Below, in pieces: positions 29,284 through 39,227 of a stretch of 64,000 nucleotides of DNA; the first letter of the stretch is position 1; each line of letters starts with the position of its first letter. The DNA lies in contig CACMQL010000003.1 in NCBI GenBank assembly GCA_902615835.1, positions 21,670 to 85,669 on the forward strand. The letters are read 5' to 3'. Origin of the DNA: an uncultured Verrucomicrobiota bacterium. GTDB lineage: Bacteria; Verrucomicrobiota; Verrucomicrobiia; Opitutales; Seribacteraceae. The notes beneath the pieces were generated by a model. The model ran no database searches and was not told the origin of the DNA. It saw only the letters and a program-made list of their open reading frames with translations. The translations under genes were made by a program, and so were the position numbers.

Positions 29284-30097
29284 AACTACAAATGTAGTAA
29301 AGAAGCTATTGAATTTTAGCGTGACCAGAACTCTTAATTATAAAAAATTGAAAATTCCCAGTATTCATGGCATTAAGGTCGGACTTAGTAATGAAAAATG
29401 GATGTCGGGATTGATTACAAAGCTTACTAATATTACGGAAGGTAAAATATTTTGGGATGTTGGGGCAAATCTTGGTCAAACCTTAGTGAAATTGAAAACG
29501 GTAAACGATTCATGGACATATGTGGGTTTTGAGCCAAATCCAACATGTGTTTACTATCTGCAGGAATTGATAAAGAAGAATCAATTATCCGATACAACAA
29601 TATTACCCATTGGCTTATATGTAGAAGATACATTACTTGAACTAGAAACTTATGGAGATGATGCAGATCCTCTTGGCTCTATTGTCAGTAATTTTCGCGA
29701 AAGTCGTACAGAATCAAGAAAGAAATGGGTTTCACTGCTTACATATTCTGCACTACCTGAATCCATTAAATCTGAAAAAGTTGATGTCCTAAAAATCGAT
29801 GCGGAAGGTGCTGAATTTGATGTTTTGTCCACATTGGAACCGCTTATTCAAAAGTACAGACCTTACCTTGTAATAGAAATTCTTCCTGTTTACAGATTAG
29901 ATAATTATCAAAGATTGCATCAGCAGAATAAAATTGAATCGTATTTCCAGAAGAACAAGTACTGCCTTTTTCGAATTAGCAAAAAAGGTGGTTATTATGA
30001 TTGCTTAGATGCAATTGATTTCATTGGTGTTCACGACAACTTGGAGCATTGTGATTATTTGGTCTGCCCAAAGGAAAAAAGATCTCATTTCGACTAA
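29267..30097 (+). CDS. FkbM family methyltransferase
   Basis: A 276-residue SAM-dependent methyltransferase. The SAM motif reads IFWDVGANLGQTLVKL (about 61-76), followed by GFEPNPTCVYY, then the FkbM signature VDVLKIDAEGAEFDVL. In polysaccharide loci such enzymes O-methylate sugars. It starts inside the last 17 bases of the LpxL-GT9 gene. The GT4 gene follows after 20 bases. Confidence 0.88.
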   Translation: MKIFPETTNVVKKLLNFSVTRTLNYKKLKIPSIHGIKVGLSNEKWMSGLITKLTNITEGKIFWDVGANLGQTLVKLKTVNDSWTYVGFEPNPTCVYYLQELIKKNQLSDTTILPIGLYVEDTLLELETYGDDADPLGSIVSNFRESRTESRKKWVSLLTYSALPESIKSEKVDVLKIDAEGAEFDVLSTLEPLIQKYRPYLVIEILPVYRLDNYQRLHQQNKIESYFQKNKYCLFRISKKGGYYDCLDAIDFIGVHDNLEHCDYLVCPKEKRSHFD

Positions 30098-30117
30098 GTA
30101 ATTTACCTACAGGCACA

Positions 30118-31173
30118 GTGCAAGTCATTCAAATTGTGAAGAAATTTGGTCCAGTTGGTGGAATGGAGGAATATGTTTTCCAACTTTCCATCGAACTATC
30201 CAAGTTAGGTATTGAGGTTATTGTGTTGTGTGAAAAATCGTTTTCCAGAGATTCTCCTTCAATTAAGGTTATTGAGCTAGGCGAGACTATTAAACCGCGG
30301 TGGTTTTCTCATTATCAATTTTCTCAAAAGGTCAGCAATTGGTTAGCTGAAAACCCACATAAAACTAGGATTATTCATAGTCACGAACGGCAGAGTAGTC
30401 ACCATGTGTCTACCTTTCACACTATCCCGTTTGGTCATGGTCGAGGACGATTTTTCAGATTCTTAAGTTTGAGAAATTATTTTTACGAAGAGTTGGAAAG
30501 AAAGGAGTTGATGGGACGTCATGTAACAGCAATTGTACCAGTAAGCAACAAGCTTGGTGATATAATATCAAACAAGCATATTGCGGTTAAAAAAAATTTA
30601 CTGGATGCGATTCATCCAGGAGTTACAGCCCCTATTGTAAACTCACATGGAAGGAATGTTCCGCCAGACGGTGGAACCATTGGATTTATTGGGAAAGAAT
30701 GGAAAAGAAAGGGGTTATCAAAAGTCCTTCAGATCTGGAGAGAATTAAAGAAAAGTAGACCAAATTTAAGGCTTGAAGTTGCTGGTCCTTGTCCAGCGGA
30801 AATTCAGTCTTTGTTTTCTTCCAGTGAAAAAAATTACGAACTGTTGGGATATGTAGTCGGCAAAGCCAAACTTTTTGAATCGATTGACATATTAATTCAT
30901 CCAGCAAAACTTGAGGCATTCGGTATGGTAATAACTGAAGCAATATCTTTTGGAGTTCCGGTACTTTGCTCGAGTGAGTGTGGTGCAGCAGAAATTATTA
31001 GTGATAGATACAAAAGTTCAGCTTTATCCTACCAAAGTAAAAATAAATTTTGGTTGAATGAACTGGAGAGTATACTCTCTAATAAAAAATCAATGGAAGT
31101 GTATACAAGATCTTGGGAGCAAGTTGCTCGTGAATATCTCTCTATTTATGAGTCAATTACTTGCAGAATTTAA
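30118..31173 (+). CDS. Glycosyltransferase family 4
   Basis: A 351-residue GT-B enzyme starting at a GTG. The N-terminal acceptor domain shows KKFGPVGGMEEYVFQL. The donor domain has GFIGKEWKRKGLSKVL and the family-4 signature LIHPAKLEAFGMVITEAISF with the catalytic-type E-x7-E spacing. It is the last plus-strand gene of this run, and its 3' end overlaps the convergent FkbM gene by 21 bases. Confidence 0.9.
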   Translation: MQVIQIVKKFGPVGGMEEYVFQLSIELSKLGIEVIVLCEKSFSRDSPSIKVIELGETIKPRWFSHYQFSQKVSNWLAENPHKTRIIHSHERQSSHHVSTFHTIPFGHGRGRFFRFLSLRNYFYEELERKELMGRHVTAIVPVSNKLGDIISNKHIAVKKNLLDAIHPGVTAPIVNSHGRNVPPDGGTIGFIGKEWKRKGLSKVLQIWRELKKSRPNLRLEVAGPCPAEIQSLFSSSEKNYELLGYVVGKAKLFESIDILIHPAKLEAFGMVITEAISFGVPVLCSSECGAAEIISDRYKSSALSYQSKNKFWLNELESILSNKKSMEVYTRSWEQVAREYLSIYESITCRI

Positions 31174-31836
31174 GAGTCTCCGGTTGACAAAAACTAAATC
31201 CTGATCCTCTTTTTGGGATCGTTCTAAGCGTTTGTTTCTTTCAAATGCAAAACTGTGCAGAAAATCCACTATTTGATCTGCAGTACAAATCGGAGGATGC
31301 ACTTCAATTAATAAAATTGAGATTTCATTTAGGAAATCAGTTGAACCTTTAAGGACATCAAGTTCACTTCCCTCTACATCGATTTTCAATATATCGGGGG
31401 AAGGTACACTGAATTCTTCAACAAACCAATTTAGTGAAATAACTTCAACGGGGTATTTTTTCCTTATAGTTCTCCGGGAAACCTTTTCCTTCGATAAAGA
31501 GGCTGAAATAGGCGACCTGTTTTCGTAGAATGTTGAGATGCTATTTCTATCAGCAATAGCGAATTGATGAAGTGATATATTGTTTTGGAGGTTATTTGCT
31601 CTAATATTTTCCTTGAACTTGTTGTTTACTTTTACTTGAGGCTCGAATGCATGGATTTTTGCTTTTGGGAAAAAATCTAGAGTTCGTAGTGAGAAAAAAC
31701 CACAATTTGCACCAAGATCAAAGAACACAGGTTCATTTTTCTTAATAAGTTTATCTATTGCCCGAAAATTAAAAAACATTTTCCACAAATATTTGCTGAT
31801 ATAACTGAAAATCAGATCGATTATGCAGCAAGACAT
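31153..31836 (-). CDS. FkbM family methyltransferase
   Basis: A 227-residue methyltransferase. The SAM site reads VFFDLGANCGFFSLRTL, with HAFEPQVKVNNKF and the FkbM phrase DILKIDVEGSELDVL. It is shorter than the neighbouring FkbM proteins but keeps all core motifs. It sits beside a decayed methyltransferase on the same strand. A terminal overlap with a convergent GT4 gene suggests tight packing or a recent junction. Confidence 0.88.
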   Translation of the reverse strand: MSCCIIDLIFSYISKYLWKMFFNFRAIDKLIKKNEPVFFDLGANCGFFSLRTLDFFPKAKIHAFEPQVKVNNKFKENIRANNLQNNISLHQFAIADRNSISTFYENRSPISASLSKEKVSRRTIRKKYPVEVISLNWFVEEFSVPSPDILKIDVEGSELDVLKGSTDFLNEISILLIEVHPPICTADQIVDFLHSFAFERNKRLERSQKEDQDLVFVNRRLLNSASN

Positions 31837-31911
31837 CCAGTTTGCTCTCAGTTCGAAATTTTAGTGGAGACTTATTAATGAAGAAATCTCGTATATGAGA
31901 AAAAAACTTAG

Positions 31912-32649
31912 TCATAATTTTAATTGCATGAATAACTTTCTTTTTAATGCCTTTCTCAATCGCTTAAAACTCCCAGTTACACTTTGTAGATTTTTTATTT
32001 CAATAATTTTTTTCTCATACAATTCAAAATGAATGTAGGAATTCGGAGTCTCAATAGGTTGAATTCCGTTGAGTGGGAATTTACTAAAGAGCAAAAGATT
32101 TTGCCTAAACCAATATGGTAGATTTTTATTTGAGAAAATGCTTTCACTAAATGGGTCGTAAGTGGCAAAACCATTTTTTTTGAAATGATAACTCTAATAT
32201 GATAGGAACTGTTCATTAATATGGTGTATGCCACCTTGACTTTGTATTGCGGCCGGAAAAAAGAATTACATCCGAAGTTTTGATAACATCATTAACAAAT
32301 CCACAGGCAGAATCTACGGAAATATGCTCAACAACTTCGAGACAAATGCCTAAATCAAAAGTCCTTTTCAATTTGAACGAATTTTCAAAGTTAATGTGTT
32401 TGAAAAATTTTTTATCTATCTAAAGATCTTTGATTGGGGTCCATTTTCTATCAATGCCGAATATATCTTTAACCCCAAGTTCGCTTGCAACTTTAAGCCA
32501 CCCCCCCCACACTCACAACCTAAATCCAAAACAGAATTGATACTTTGCACCATATCAAACAGCATAGGTTAAATGATTCGTACAGATTTAACTGAAAGGT
32601 TGGTTTGTCCCTTTATATTATATGAGTCTGGATTTTTGTGGTCACTCAT
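31912..32649 (-). pseudogene. Decayed class I SAM-dependent methyltransferase
   Basis: Read by hand from the ATG at 32649 (MSDHKNPDSYNI). The remnants in order are SVLDLGC, then after a frame change at a run of eight C (about 32501-32508) WLKVASELGVKDIFGIDRKW, then TFDLGICLEVVEHISVDSA and SDVILF, then after a second frame change near 32253 SAAIQSQGGIHHINEQFLSY, and a tail ending at 31912. These follow the order of a typical small methyltransferase found in polysaccharide loci. In-frame stops break the reading near 32570, 32419 and 32193; the last is TAG where TGG (Trp) is expected. At least three stops and two frameshifts make sequencing error an unlikely full explanation. Confidence 0.85.
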
Positions 32650-32676
32650 GTAATTTAGTATTTATAACTCACTCCT

Positions 32677-33750
32677 GTGATTTATTCAATTGTACTATTT
32701 CTTTCTTGGCCAATTAGGTTTGCATTGAAGTTGTTTTCGCCTGCTTCTACAAGAAAGCTTGTCGTGCAAACGGCAAAAATAGGTGACTATATAAACTCAA
32801 CCTGTGTGTTTGATGCTTTATACTCTAATGGTCATAAGTTTGATGTAGTTATCGACAAAACGAATGAAAGTCTCGCCAGATATGATGAAAGAATAGAATA
32901 TGTTTACTTGCTAAATAATTTCCGAAAAAACTTATTTAGGAAGGCAAAACTGGCACAATTATTATTTGCAAAACGATATTCTGAAGTAATTGTACTACTT
33001 CCCAATCAATTTAATCTTTTCTTGGGTGCTTTTTGCACTCCTAATTACAATGCAACAATTCGAACTTATGACTTTGGGTTATCTAGTAAAATTCTGTCTT
33101 TTTCTTATGACAGGTTAATAAGACACGAAAGGAATCACCTAACACTAGATTCTTATTCAAAATGCATTAAGCATTATGATGAAGTTTCTTACAAAAAATC
33201 CCTTAAATTAAGACATTTCAGTTGTTATGAGATACAAAATGAAAAAAACTTAAAGATTGCAGGTGTCAGTTTGAGTGCAGGTGCAAAATGGAAAAACCTA
33301 CCCATCGAAGAGTGGCAGTGGGTCTTTAGTCAGTTTGCCCAAAATAACTTTTTGATAGCAGTTATCGGTATTGGTGGTGATGAGATTAAATTAAAGAAGA
33401 TTCTTGCCAAAAGAGATTTTCGTATCATGAACTTAATTAATAAAGTTTCTCTGGAACAATTGCCTGAACTTATTAGTCGATTTTCATTATTTGTGTCCAG
33501 TGATAGCGGACCAGCTTACATTGCTGACGCGGTAGGAGTGCCAACCTTGGTTTATGCTGGTCCTTGCCACATGCGTGAACAAAGACCAACAGGGAATTGT
33601 ATGATAGTTGAGCCTAAAAAAGTGGATGGCGGTGGTCGAAAATCATATATTTTTGATACCCTTAAGTCTGGGGATTTTACAAAACTTTATTGCACAGACC
33701 AGGAACAAAGAGATTTGATTGCTAAATACATCAAAAACCTTTCATTATAG
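32677..33750 (+). CDS. GT9 (heptosyltransferase-like) glycosyltransferase
   Basis: A 357-residue family-9 enzyme starting at a GTG. It shows LVVQTAKIGDYINSTCVFDA at the N-terminal glycine-rich acceptor site and FVSSDSGPAYIADAVGVPTLV at the donor site. The spacing and the SAGAKWKNLPIEEW stretch fit GT9. A probable membrane-associated hydrophobic start (SIVLFLSWPIRFAL) precedes the domain. It begins a three-gene plus-strand run with a DUF6625-like gene and a broken FkbM gene. Confidence 0.87.
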   Translation: MIYSIVLFLSWPIRFALKLFSPASTRKLVVQTAKIGDYINSTCVFDALYSNGHKFDVVIDKTNESLARYDERIEYVYLLNNFRKNLFRKAKLAQLLFAKRYSEVIVLLPNQFNLFLGAFCTPNYNATIRTYDFGLSSKILSFSYDRLIRHERNHLTLDSYSKCIKHYDEVSYKKSLKLRHFSCYEIQNEKNLKIAGVSLSAGAKWKNLPIEEWQWVFSQFAQNNFLIAVIGIGGDEIKLKKILAKRDFRIMNLINKVSLEQLPELISRFSLFVSSDSGPAYIADAVGVPTLVYAGPCHMREQRPTGNCMIVEPKKVDGGGRKSYIFDTLKSGDFTKLYCTDQEQRDLIAKYIKNLSL

Positions 33751-33755
33751 TAACA

Positions 33756-34586
33756 TTGGGAAAACCAGAAATATTTGTGCTTTGGTTTGGTAAACCAACC
33801 CCTTTTTTTCCATTTTGGATTAAATCCATTGAGAAGAATCATGGTATTTTTAGGTGGAGTGTATTTTCCGATCAAAAATTTACCGATTCAAAGTATATAG
33901 ATAGCAAAATAATATCTCGTAATGACCTTAAACTAGCTGTCGATTCGCTTACTAACGGGAGAATAAGAATCGATGTTGATTCCCCACATTTTTCTAGAAA
34001 ATGTTGTGATTATAGACTGCTCCTGCCTCTAATTTTTGGGAACCCGTCATCATCTCATTGGGGGTGGTGTGATACAGACCTCATATTTGGTGACATGCAT
34101 CAAACACTACCTAATAATTGGATGAATTTTAGTGCGGTTAGTACACATCCAGGTAGAATGTCTGGTCCGTTCTCTATGCTTAAACCTATTTTCTTTGAGA
34201 GTTTTCTGAATGAAAAGTACTCTAGTATAGCAAGTGCAGAACATTTAAGTCTTAATGAATCAGAGGAATGGTTTAATCTCATAAAAAACTCGGGTTCCAA
34301 AATTTTTAATGACGCTTCAATTTTACAACCCACAAGAGGTCCTGATGCGTTGAAACTCAAAGAGGCATGTGCTGTTTGGAATAATGGTCAACTTAGCGTC
34401 AAAACAACCAAGGGTTTTGTTCCATCATTTATGATGCACTTTGGAAAGTTGAAGGGGCACAGAAGGTTTTGGATAGATCAGGATTCTGTTACAACAAATA
34501 CATGGTACTGTAACCGAAATGGAATTTATAAAACAAATAGCTTTTTAATAAATTTGGCTAAGAAACTCTTATATAATATGCTTTAA
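33756..34586 (+). CDS. DUF6625-like probable glycosyltransferase
   Basis: A 276-residue protein that resembles the DUF6625 family, whose members occur in polysaccharide loci. Supporting phrases are EIFVLWFGKPTPFFPFW at the start, CCDYRLLLPLIFG and HWGWCDTDLIFGDM, which contains an Asp-x-Asp motif expected of a GT-A fold. The start is a TTG five bases after the previous stop. Reaction unknown. Confidence 0.65.
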   Translation: MGKPEIFVLWFGKPTPFFPFWIKSIEKNHGIFRWSVFSDQKFTDSKYIDSKIISRNDLKLAVDSLTNGRIRIDVDSPHFSRKCCDYRLLLPLIFGNPSSSHWGWCDTDLIFGDMHQTLPNNWMNFSAVSTHPGRMSGPFSMLKPIFFESFLNEKYSSIASAEHLSLNESEEWFNLIKNSGSKIFNDASILQPTRGPDALKLKEACAVWNNGQLSVKTTKGFVPSFMMHFGKLKGHRRFWIDQDSVTTNTWYCNRNGIYKTNSFLINLAKKLLYNML

Positions 34587-34587
34587 A

Positions 34588-35369
34588 ATGATTAGAAGAT
34601 TGTCGCTTTATTTTAGAACAAAAAATCGTGTTAATCGACACAATCGCCATATACGCCTTGGAAGAAAAAAAGGAGTGATGTTAAAACTCTTCTACAACTA
34701 TTGCATTAGTGACGGAATTAATACTGTACACACGCCATCGTATAATCATTGGATTTATTATCAGAATGGTATAAAAAACAGACGTAATGAACTTTATAAA
34801 ATTACACTCAAGGTTTCATAAAAATTGAGAGTACTGATGTTGTAGTGGATGTAGGTGCTAACACAGGGGACTTCGCCTATAATATTTTACCTAGTGTTCA
34901 CAAAGTTATATGCTTAGAACCCGATAGTAAAGTCTTTGATTCTTTGTCTAAGAACTTATCTCATTTCCCTAATGTTGAATTGCTAAATATAGCAATTGGT
35001 CCACAGAACATGTTTAAAACGCTATACAGTGCACCCGATACTAATGATTCTTCTTTTATAAAGTCTGATATCTTATCATATGAGATTGAAACTGTTGAGG
35101 TTAAAAGATTGGATTTGATTTTAAAGGACATTGGGTGCGTCAAATTACTGAAATGTGATGCGGAGGGATTCGAACCTGAAGTAATCTCTAGTATCGAGGG
35201 TGTATCAGATAAAATCGATTTTGTCTCTGTCGACTGCAGTGAAGAGAGAAATGGTGAATCCACCATGAATGATGTCAGCAAATTGCTTACATCTTTCGGG
35301 TTTTCCATTATATGTGACTCATATTTAGGGCGAAAAATATTAATTGCCCAAAGAAATGACCTTACTTAA
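34588..35369 (+). pseudogene. FkbM family methyltransferase disrupted by one frameshift
   Basis: Frame 1 (34588-34821) gives the N-terminal region MIRRLSLYFRTKNRVNRHN to NELYKITLKVS and stops. Frame 2 picks up at about 34812 with GFIKIESTDVVVDVGANTGD and runs to 35369, with CLEPDSKVFDSL and the FkbM phrase LLKCDAEGFEPEV. One extra G in the GG at 34812-34813 would give one continuous protein of about 260 residues. Only this one lesion is needed, so a sequencing error is possible. The 3' end overlaps the convergent GT4 gene by 8 bases. Confidence 0.8.
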
Positions 35370-36444
35370 CAAATGAGTTGTACAAGTCCTCCAATTCTTT
35401 TGTCTTTTTAATTATATTAAATTTTTCCACTGATATACTTCTTGAGTTTTTCGACATCTTTTGGATGAGATTTAGATCAAGCATGCGATCCATGTTTTTT
35501 GATATTTGATTCAGTTCTCCTGCATTTACTAACTTTCCATTATAATGATCAAAAACCAGTTCTTTGTTCCCGCCATTCTTACTAGCTAATATTGCTTTGC
35601 CCATAGAGAGACTCTCAAGTAAAATTCGCGAAAGTCCTTCCCAGTAACTTACTAATACAATGAAGTAGGCATTAGCAATAAATGGCCTTACATCCTCTTT
35701 CGGCCCCAAAATATGAATTTTATCCTGAAGACCCAGTGTATTGATTAGTGATGTCATTTCGTTAAAATATTGTTTTGAAGGACTTCTGTCTTCGCCGATG
35801 ATTAAAAAGTTATAAGATTTGCTAAGATTGCTTGTTGAGTATGCTTTAATTGAATCAATTATCCCTTTTCTTGCTTCGAAAGAAGAAATAGTAAGTATGT
35901 AAGGTTTGAGAGGTATACCTACGGGTAGTTTAAAGTCTTCATTTGAATTAAAATAATCTAAGTCTACTCCATTATGTATAGTTGTAATAAGTTCATTTTT
36001 TACATAATATAAATTTCTTCTAGTATCATGTGAGACAGTAATGACTTTTTCCGCAATTAGATTGATGAAAAACTTAAGCTTAACGCACCTTTTTTCAATT
36101 GGATTTTCTCGAACAAACCATATAACTTTTCTTTTCAATAAAAATGATGCAATAGCAGGATATTTATAGTAAGATGTTAGAGTATTAAGGTGAATTATTT
36201 TTATATCATTTTTATAAATATAAATAAGGAATTTGAAAATCATTGGTATTCCCAAGAAAAGCTTAGAATGCCTGATGATAATTGTGTTTTTATTAAATTT
36301 TCTGACTCGCTCTAATATAGGACCGCTTTGCCCGAAACAAAAATGGTAATTAATTTCTTTATCTTGTTTGTGTTTGTAAATATTGAATAATGATATTGGA
36401 CTTCCACCTAAGGCACTTCCGTGTGATATGAGCAATATGTTCAT
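35362..36444 (-). CDS. Glycosyltransferase family 4
   Basis: A 360-residue GT-B enzyme. The start MNILLISHGSALGGSPISLF is a typical acceptor-domain beginning. The donor domain shows TISSFEARKGIIDSIKAYS, IHILGPKEDVRPFIANAYF and YWEGLSRILLESLSMGKAIL with the conserved E-x7-E spacing. It is very lysine-, isoleucine- and asparagine-rich, in line with the AT-rich DNA here. It overlaps the next upstream gene by one base. Confidence 0.9.
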   Translation of the reverse strand: MNILLISHGSALGGSPISLFNIYKHKQDKEINYHFCFGQSGPILERVRKFNKNTIIIRHSKLFLGIPMIFKFLIYIYKNDIKIIHLNTLTSYYKYPAIASFLLKRKVIWFVRENPIEKRCVKLKFFINLIAEKVITVSHDTRRNLYYVKNELITTIHNGVDLDYFNSNEDFKLPVGIPLKPYILTISSFEARKGIIDSIKAYSTSNLSKSYNFLIIGEDRSPSKQYFNEMTSLINTLGLQDKIHILGPKEDVRPFIANAYFIVLVSYWEGLSRILLESLSMGKAILASKNGGNKELVFDHYNGKLVNAGELNQISKNMDRMLDLNLIQKMSKNSRSISVEKFNIIKKTKELEDLYNSFVK

Positions 36445-37349
36445 TACTGACTCCTGTCACAGTCCTTTAAGTACCTAGATTTTCGGGTATATCCATCGTC
36501 TTTAAAATTAAGAAATGAGTCCTTATCTAAGTGATATCGATCCCATTCGGATAAAGGGAATCCTCCATGTGCACCAATAACTTCTTTTGGCATTTTTGCA
36601 GTTCGCCCTCCAATATTTTTTGATACAGGCCAGTTTACCCAATTTCCTGCGTCGAAAGTTTTGAGATTTAAGTGGTCGAGAGCACAGGTTAAAGGTAACT
36701 GATCAGTAGGAGGTTGGTTGTCTGGTAGTGCGGACCAAATATCACAGTAGTAATTTAGCCATTTCTCTCGAAGAGTACTCCAGACTTCTTTCTTTGCCGC
36801 CATAAATGCTCCATTTAGATGTTCCTTAATGTAGGGTCTATAAGTCTTTCGTAATGGAGACGGTAACTTTTTTTCTCCTGATTGATGAAATTTTGCTATC
36901 ATAGAGCCTTTTCTGAAGCTACCCGTTACACCATTATTAGACCAAAATAAGTATGGTGACTGCAATAGCATTAGGTCAGAGTCAATGACCAAAATTTTGT
37001 CGTGTGTAGCAAATTCAGAGGCGAAAATTTTGCATATACGACTATAATAAATTTTTCTATAATTATGATTACTGGGTAATTTAACTTTGATATCAAGTTG
37101 ATGGTACCTAATAATTTGATTCGTAATTTTTACATTTATTAAACTTGGACTTTGGTCTCCTATCAAAATTATTTCTTTTAAATTACTAACATTCTGGTAG
37201 GCAAAATTAGCACTTAACAAAGCCTCTGCTATGAAGTCGGATCCATAAAAAGGAATTATGATAGAATCTGGTTGGCTGAATTCTTTAGTACCAACCAATT
37301 TATGCTTATTTAGAAGCCTGATTTTAGAATAAAAACTATAAAAGGACAT
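36444..37349 (-). CDS. GT-A-fold glycosyltransferase-like protein
   Basis: A 301-residue protein of uncertain family. A GT-A fold is suggested by DSIIIPFYGSDFIAEALL near the start, KEIILIGDQSPSL and the Asp-x-Asp motif in KILVIDSDLMLL (about 118-129), followed by HLNGAFMAAKKEVW. I cannot name a numbered family with confidence. It sits between two GT4 genes with a 1-base overlap and a 7-base gap, so it belongs to the same polysaccharide operon. Confidence 0.7.
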   Translation of the reverse strand: MSFYSFYSKIRLLNKHKLVGTKEFSQPDSIIIPFYGSDFIAEALLSANFAYQNVSNLKEIILIGDQSPSLINVKITNQIIRYHQLDIKVKLPSNHNYRKIYYSRICKIFASEFATHDKILVIDSDLMLLQSPYLFWSNNGVTGSFRKGSMIAKFHQSGEKKLPSPLRKTYRPYIKEHLNGAFMAAKKEVWSTLREKWLNYYCDIWSALPDNQPPTDQLPLTCALDHLNLKTFDAGNWVNWPVSKNIGGRTAKMPKEVIGAHGGFPLSEWDRYHLDKDSFLNFKDDGYTRKSRYLKDCDRSQ

Positions 37350-37356
37350 TTAGCTT

Positions 37357-38466
37357 TTATCTCGAAAATACTTTAAGACACTTGTTGTACTGAATATCAG
37401 ATGTTGCATTATTTAATACCCATGATTTGGCATTTTGAATGATTTTTTTTCTTGTTTCTTCCGATGCCTCCAATTTTCTTATTGCATCAACAATACCTGT
37501 TACATCTTTAGATTCAAAATTGATACCATTTTGGTTGTCCAAAATAATTTCAGGAATACCACCTATATTCGATCCAATAAATGGAGTTTCTGCAAACATT
37601 GATCGGAGTCCGCATTGCGGTACACCTTCATTTTTATAGCTAGCCAGTGCACAGACATCGATAGTCCTGTAATATTCCGTTGTGTTATCCTGATGACCAA
37701 CCATTTTTATTTTCTCTTGATCTAATTTGCTATTCTTAAGATATTTAACGAGGGAATTATATCCAGGTCCACCTCCAACGATAAGCAAAGTCGAAGGAAA
37801 TATTGAGCTAATTTGTTCAAAGGCTTGAACAATGTATCTATGTCCTTTCCATCCTCTAATTACAGAAATAATTCCTATGATAAAATCGTTTTCATGAATA
37901 CTGTGTTTTTTGCAAACTAAAGCTCTTATTGATTTTCTATCCGGCAGATTATCTTTAACAGAAATCCCAGTGAAAATATTGTGTAATCTATCGTTTCTTA
38001 CTCCTAAATCTTGATTTATTTGTTTTTTGATGCATTCAGCAGTGGTTATTATGCCATTTGCAAATATTTTATATTGCATCTTGTTGAGGAAATTTCCACT
38101 TACGGGTGCACTCACATGACGGTACCTAATGCGTTTTCTGATTTTCAGTAAATAAGCAGCAATCAATGCTGCCCAGCTATCGGTACTACTGTGCGTAGCG
38201 ACTACATCGGGTTTTAAACGCCAGAGGACCCAAAGCATTTTTAGAATATTAAGAAATGTTCTTGGCTTCGTGAAATAAACTGAAATTACTTGAAAGCCTT
38301 CTTCTTTGCATCGTTTGAAAAGAGTGCCATCTTCCGGTGCAACGAGGATCATTTCATGACCTTGCTCGCGGAACCATTTCATCTCCTCAAAAATCCTAAT
38401 CTCCTGCCCACCCCAATGAGGTGAAGCCTCTGTATGTATGATTTTCAATTTATTATCAGAAAGCAT
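37357..38466 (-). CDS. Glycosyltransferase family 4
   Basis: A 369-residue GT-B enzyme. N-terminal KIIHTEASPHWGGQEIRIFE contains the GGxE acceptor loop; the middle has VVATHSSTDSWAALIAAYLL. The donor domain shows IGIISVIRGWKGHRYIVQAF, LLIVGGGPGYNSLVKYL and ALASYKNEGVPQCGLRSMFA. The acidic-pair region reads KNEGVPQCGLRSM, with Arg where the second Glu is usual. It overlaps the GT2 gene by one base. Confidence 0.9.
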   Translation of the reverse strand: MLSDNKLKIIHTEASPHWGGQEIRIFEEMKWFREQGHEMILVAPEDGTLFKRCKEEGFQVISVYFTKPRTFLNILKMLWVLWRLKPDVVATHSSTDSWAALIAAYLLKIRKRIRYRHVSAPVSGNFLNKMQYKIFANGIITTAECIKKQINQDLGVRNDRLHNIFTGISVKDNLPDRKSIRALVCKKHSIHENDFIIGIISVIRGWKGHRYIVQAFEQISSIFPSTLLIVGGGPGYNSLVKYLKNSKLDQEKIKMVGHQDNTTEYYRTIDVCALASYKNEGVPQCGLRSMFAETPFIGSNIGGIPEIILDNQNGINFESKDVTGIVDAIRKLEASEETRKKIIQNAKSWVLNNATSDIQYNKCLKVFSR

Positions 38467-39227
38467 TACTGAGAATGTAATTGGTGGAGCCTCTTATATT
38501 TTAGATTAACTTCTTTGGCGATGGATATTGATACTTTCAACCCAAGTATTCCGTCTAGAAAACCCAACTTGATAATGTAATTTCGAAAGAAACGCCAAAT
38601 TGCACGCAAATCCCCCTCGAACATAAAGGTTTTTACTCCTTCTTTTAACTTCATCTGAGCCCAGAGTTCGGAATACTTTTCAATTCTTAAATTTCGATCG
38701 TTCCAATTGCGATAACTATGATGCTCCAGCAAACCTTTAAGCCGTTTTGTGGTTCCTTTTATGATAATATTCTCATGCACATCACGGCGTTCCATCTCCC
38801 AGCAATTAGAACGGAAAATCCGGAGATTCCAGTCTGGAAACCACTCACCATGAAGGACCCATTGGTTTTCAAAGAAAACCTTACGGTTTATTTCAAACCC
38901 TTCGCAGGCTGAACTTTCGAAATTTATTGCTCTGAGTTCCTTAGAAAGTTCAGCAGTGACCACTTCGTCTGCATCCAGCCAGAAAATCCATGATTGGGAT
39001 GCTTGAGTAAATAACTTTTTGCGGGTCTCAGAAAAGCCAAGCCATTCTCCTTGAATGACTTTGGCATTATACTCTTTGCATATGTTAATGCTATCATCAG
39101 TACTGCAAGAGTCATAGATAAGGACTTCTTCGAAAATAGATAGTGGAGGCAGAGATTTGATCAATCGGTCCCCTTCGTTTTTTACTAAAATACAGACTGA
39201 AATGGGTATCTTTTGAGTTTCAATCAT
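38466..39227 (-). CDS. Glycosyltransferase family 2 (WaaE/KdtX-like)
   Basis: A 253-residue GT-A enzyme of the type that adds the first branch glucose to LPS inner core (WaaE/KdtX). It shows ISVCILVKNEGDRL, LIYDSCSTDDSINIC, QGEWLGFSETRKKLF and the metal site IFWLDADEVV. The C-terminal region with GLLEHHSYRNWNDRN fits this subgroup. It overlaps the GT4 genes on both sides (1 and 8 bases), so it is part of one operon. Confidence 0.9.
   Translation of the reverse strand: MIETQKIPISVCILVKNEGDRLIKSLPPLSIFEEVLIYDSCSTDDSINICKEYNAKVIQGEWLGFSETRKKLFTQASQSWIFWLDADEVVTAELSKELRAINFESSACEGFEINRKVFFENQWVLHGEWFPDWNLRIFRSNCWEMERRDVHENIIIKGTTKRLKGLLEHHSYRNWNDRNLRIEKYSELWAQMKLKEGVKTFMFEGDLRAIWRFFRNYIIKLGFLDGILGLKVSISIAKEVNLKYKRLHQLHSQ

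Noticed and set aside
31995..32234. 79-codon frame MAYTILMNSSYH on the minus strand as a separate gene
   Set aside because: It is an out-of-frame reading of the decayed methyltransferase, whose own frame gives recognisable motifs across the same bases.
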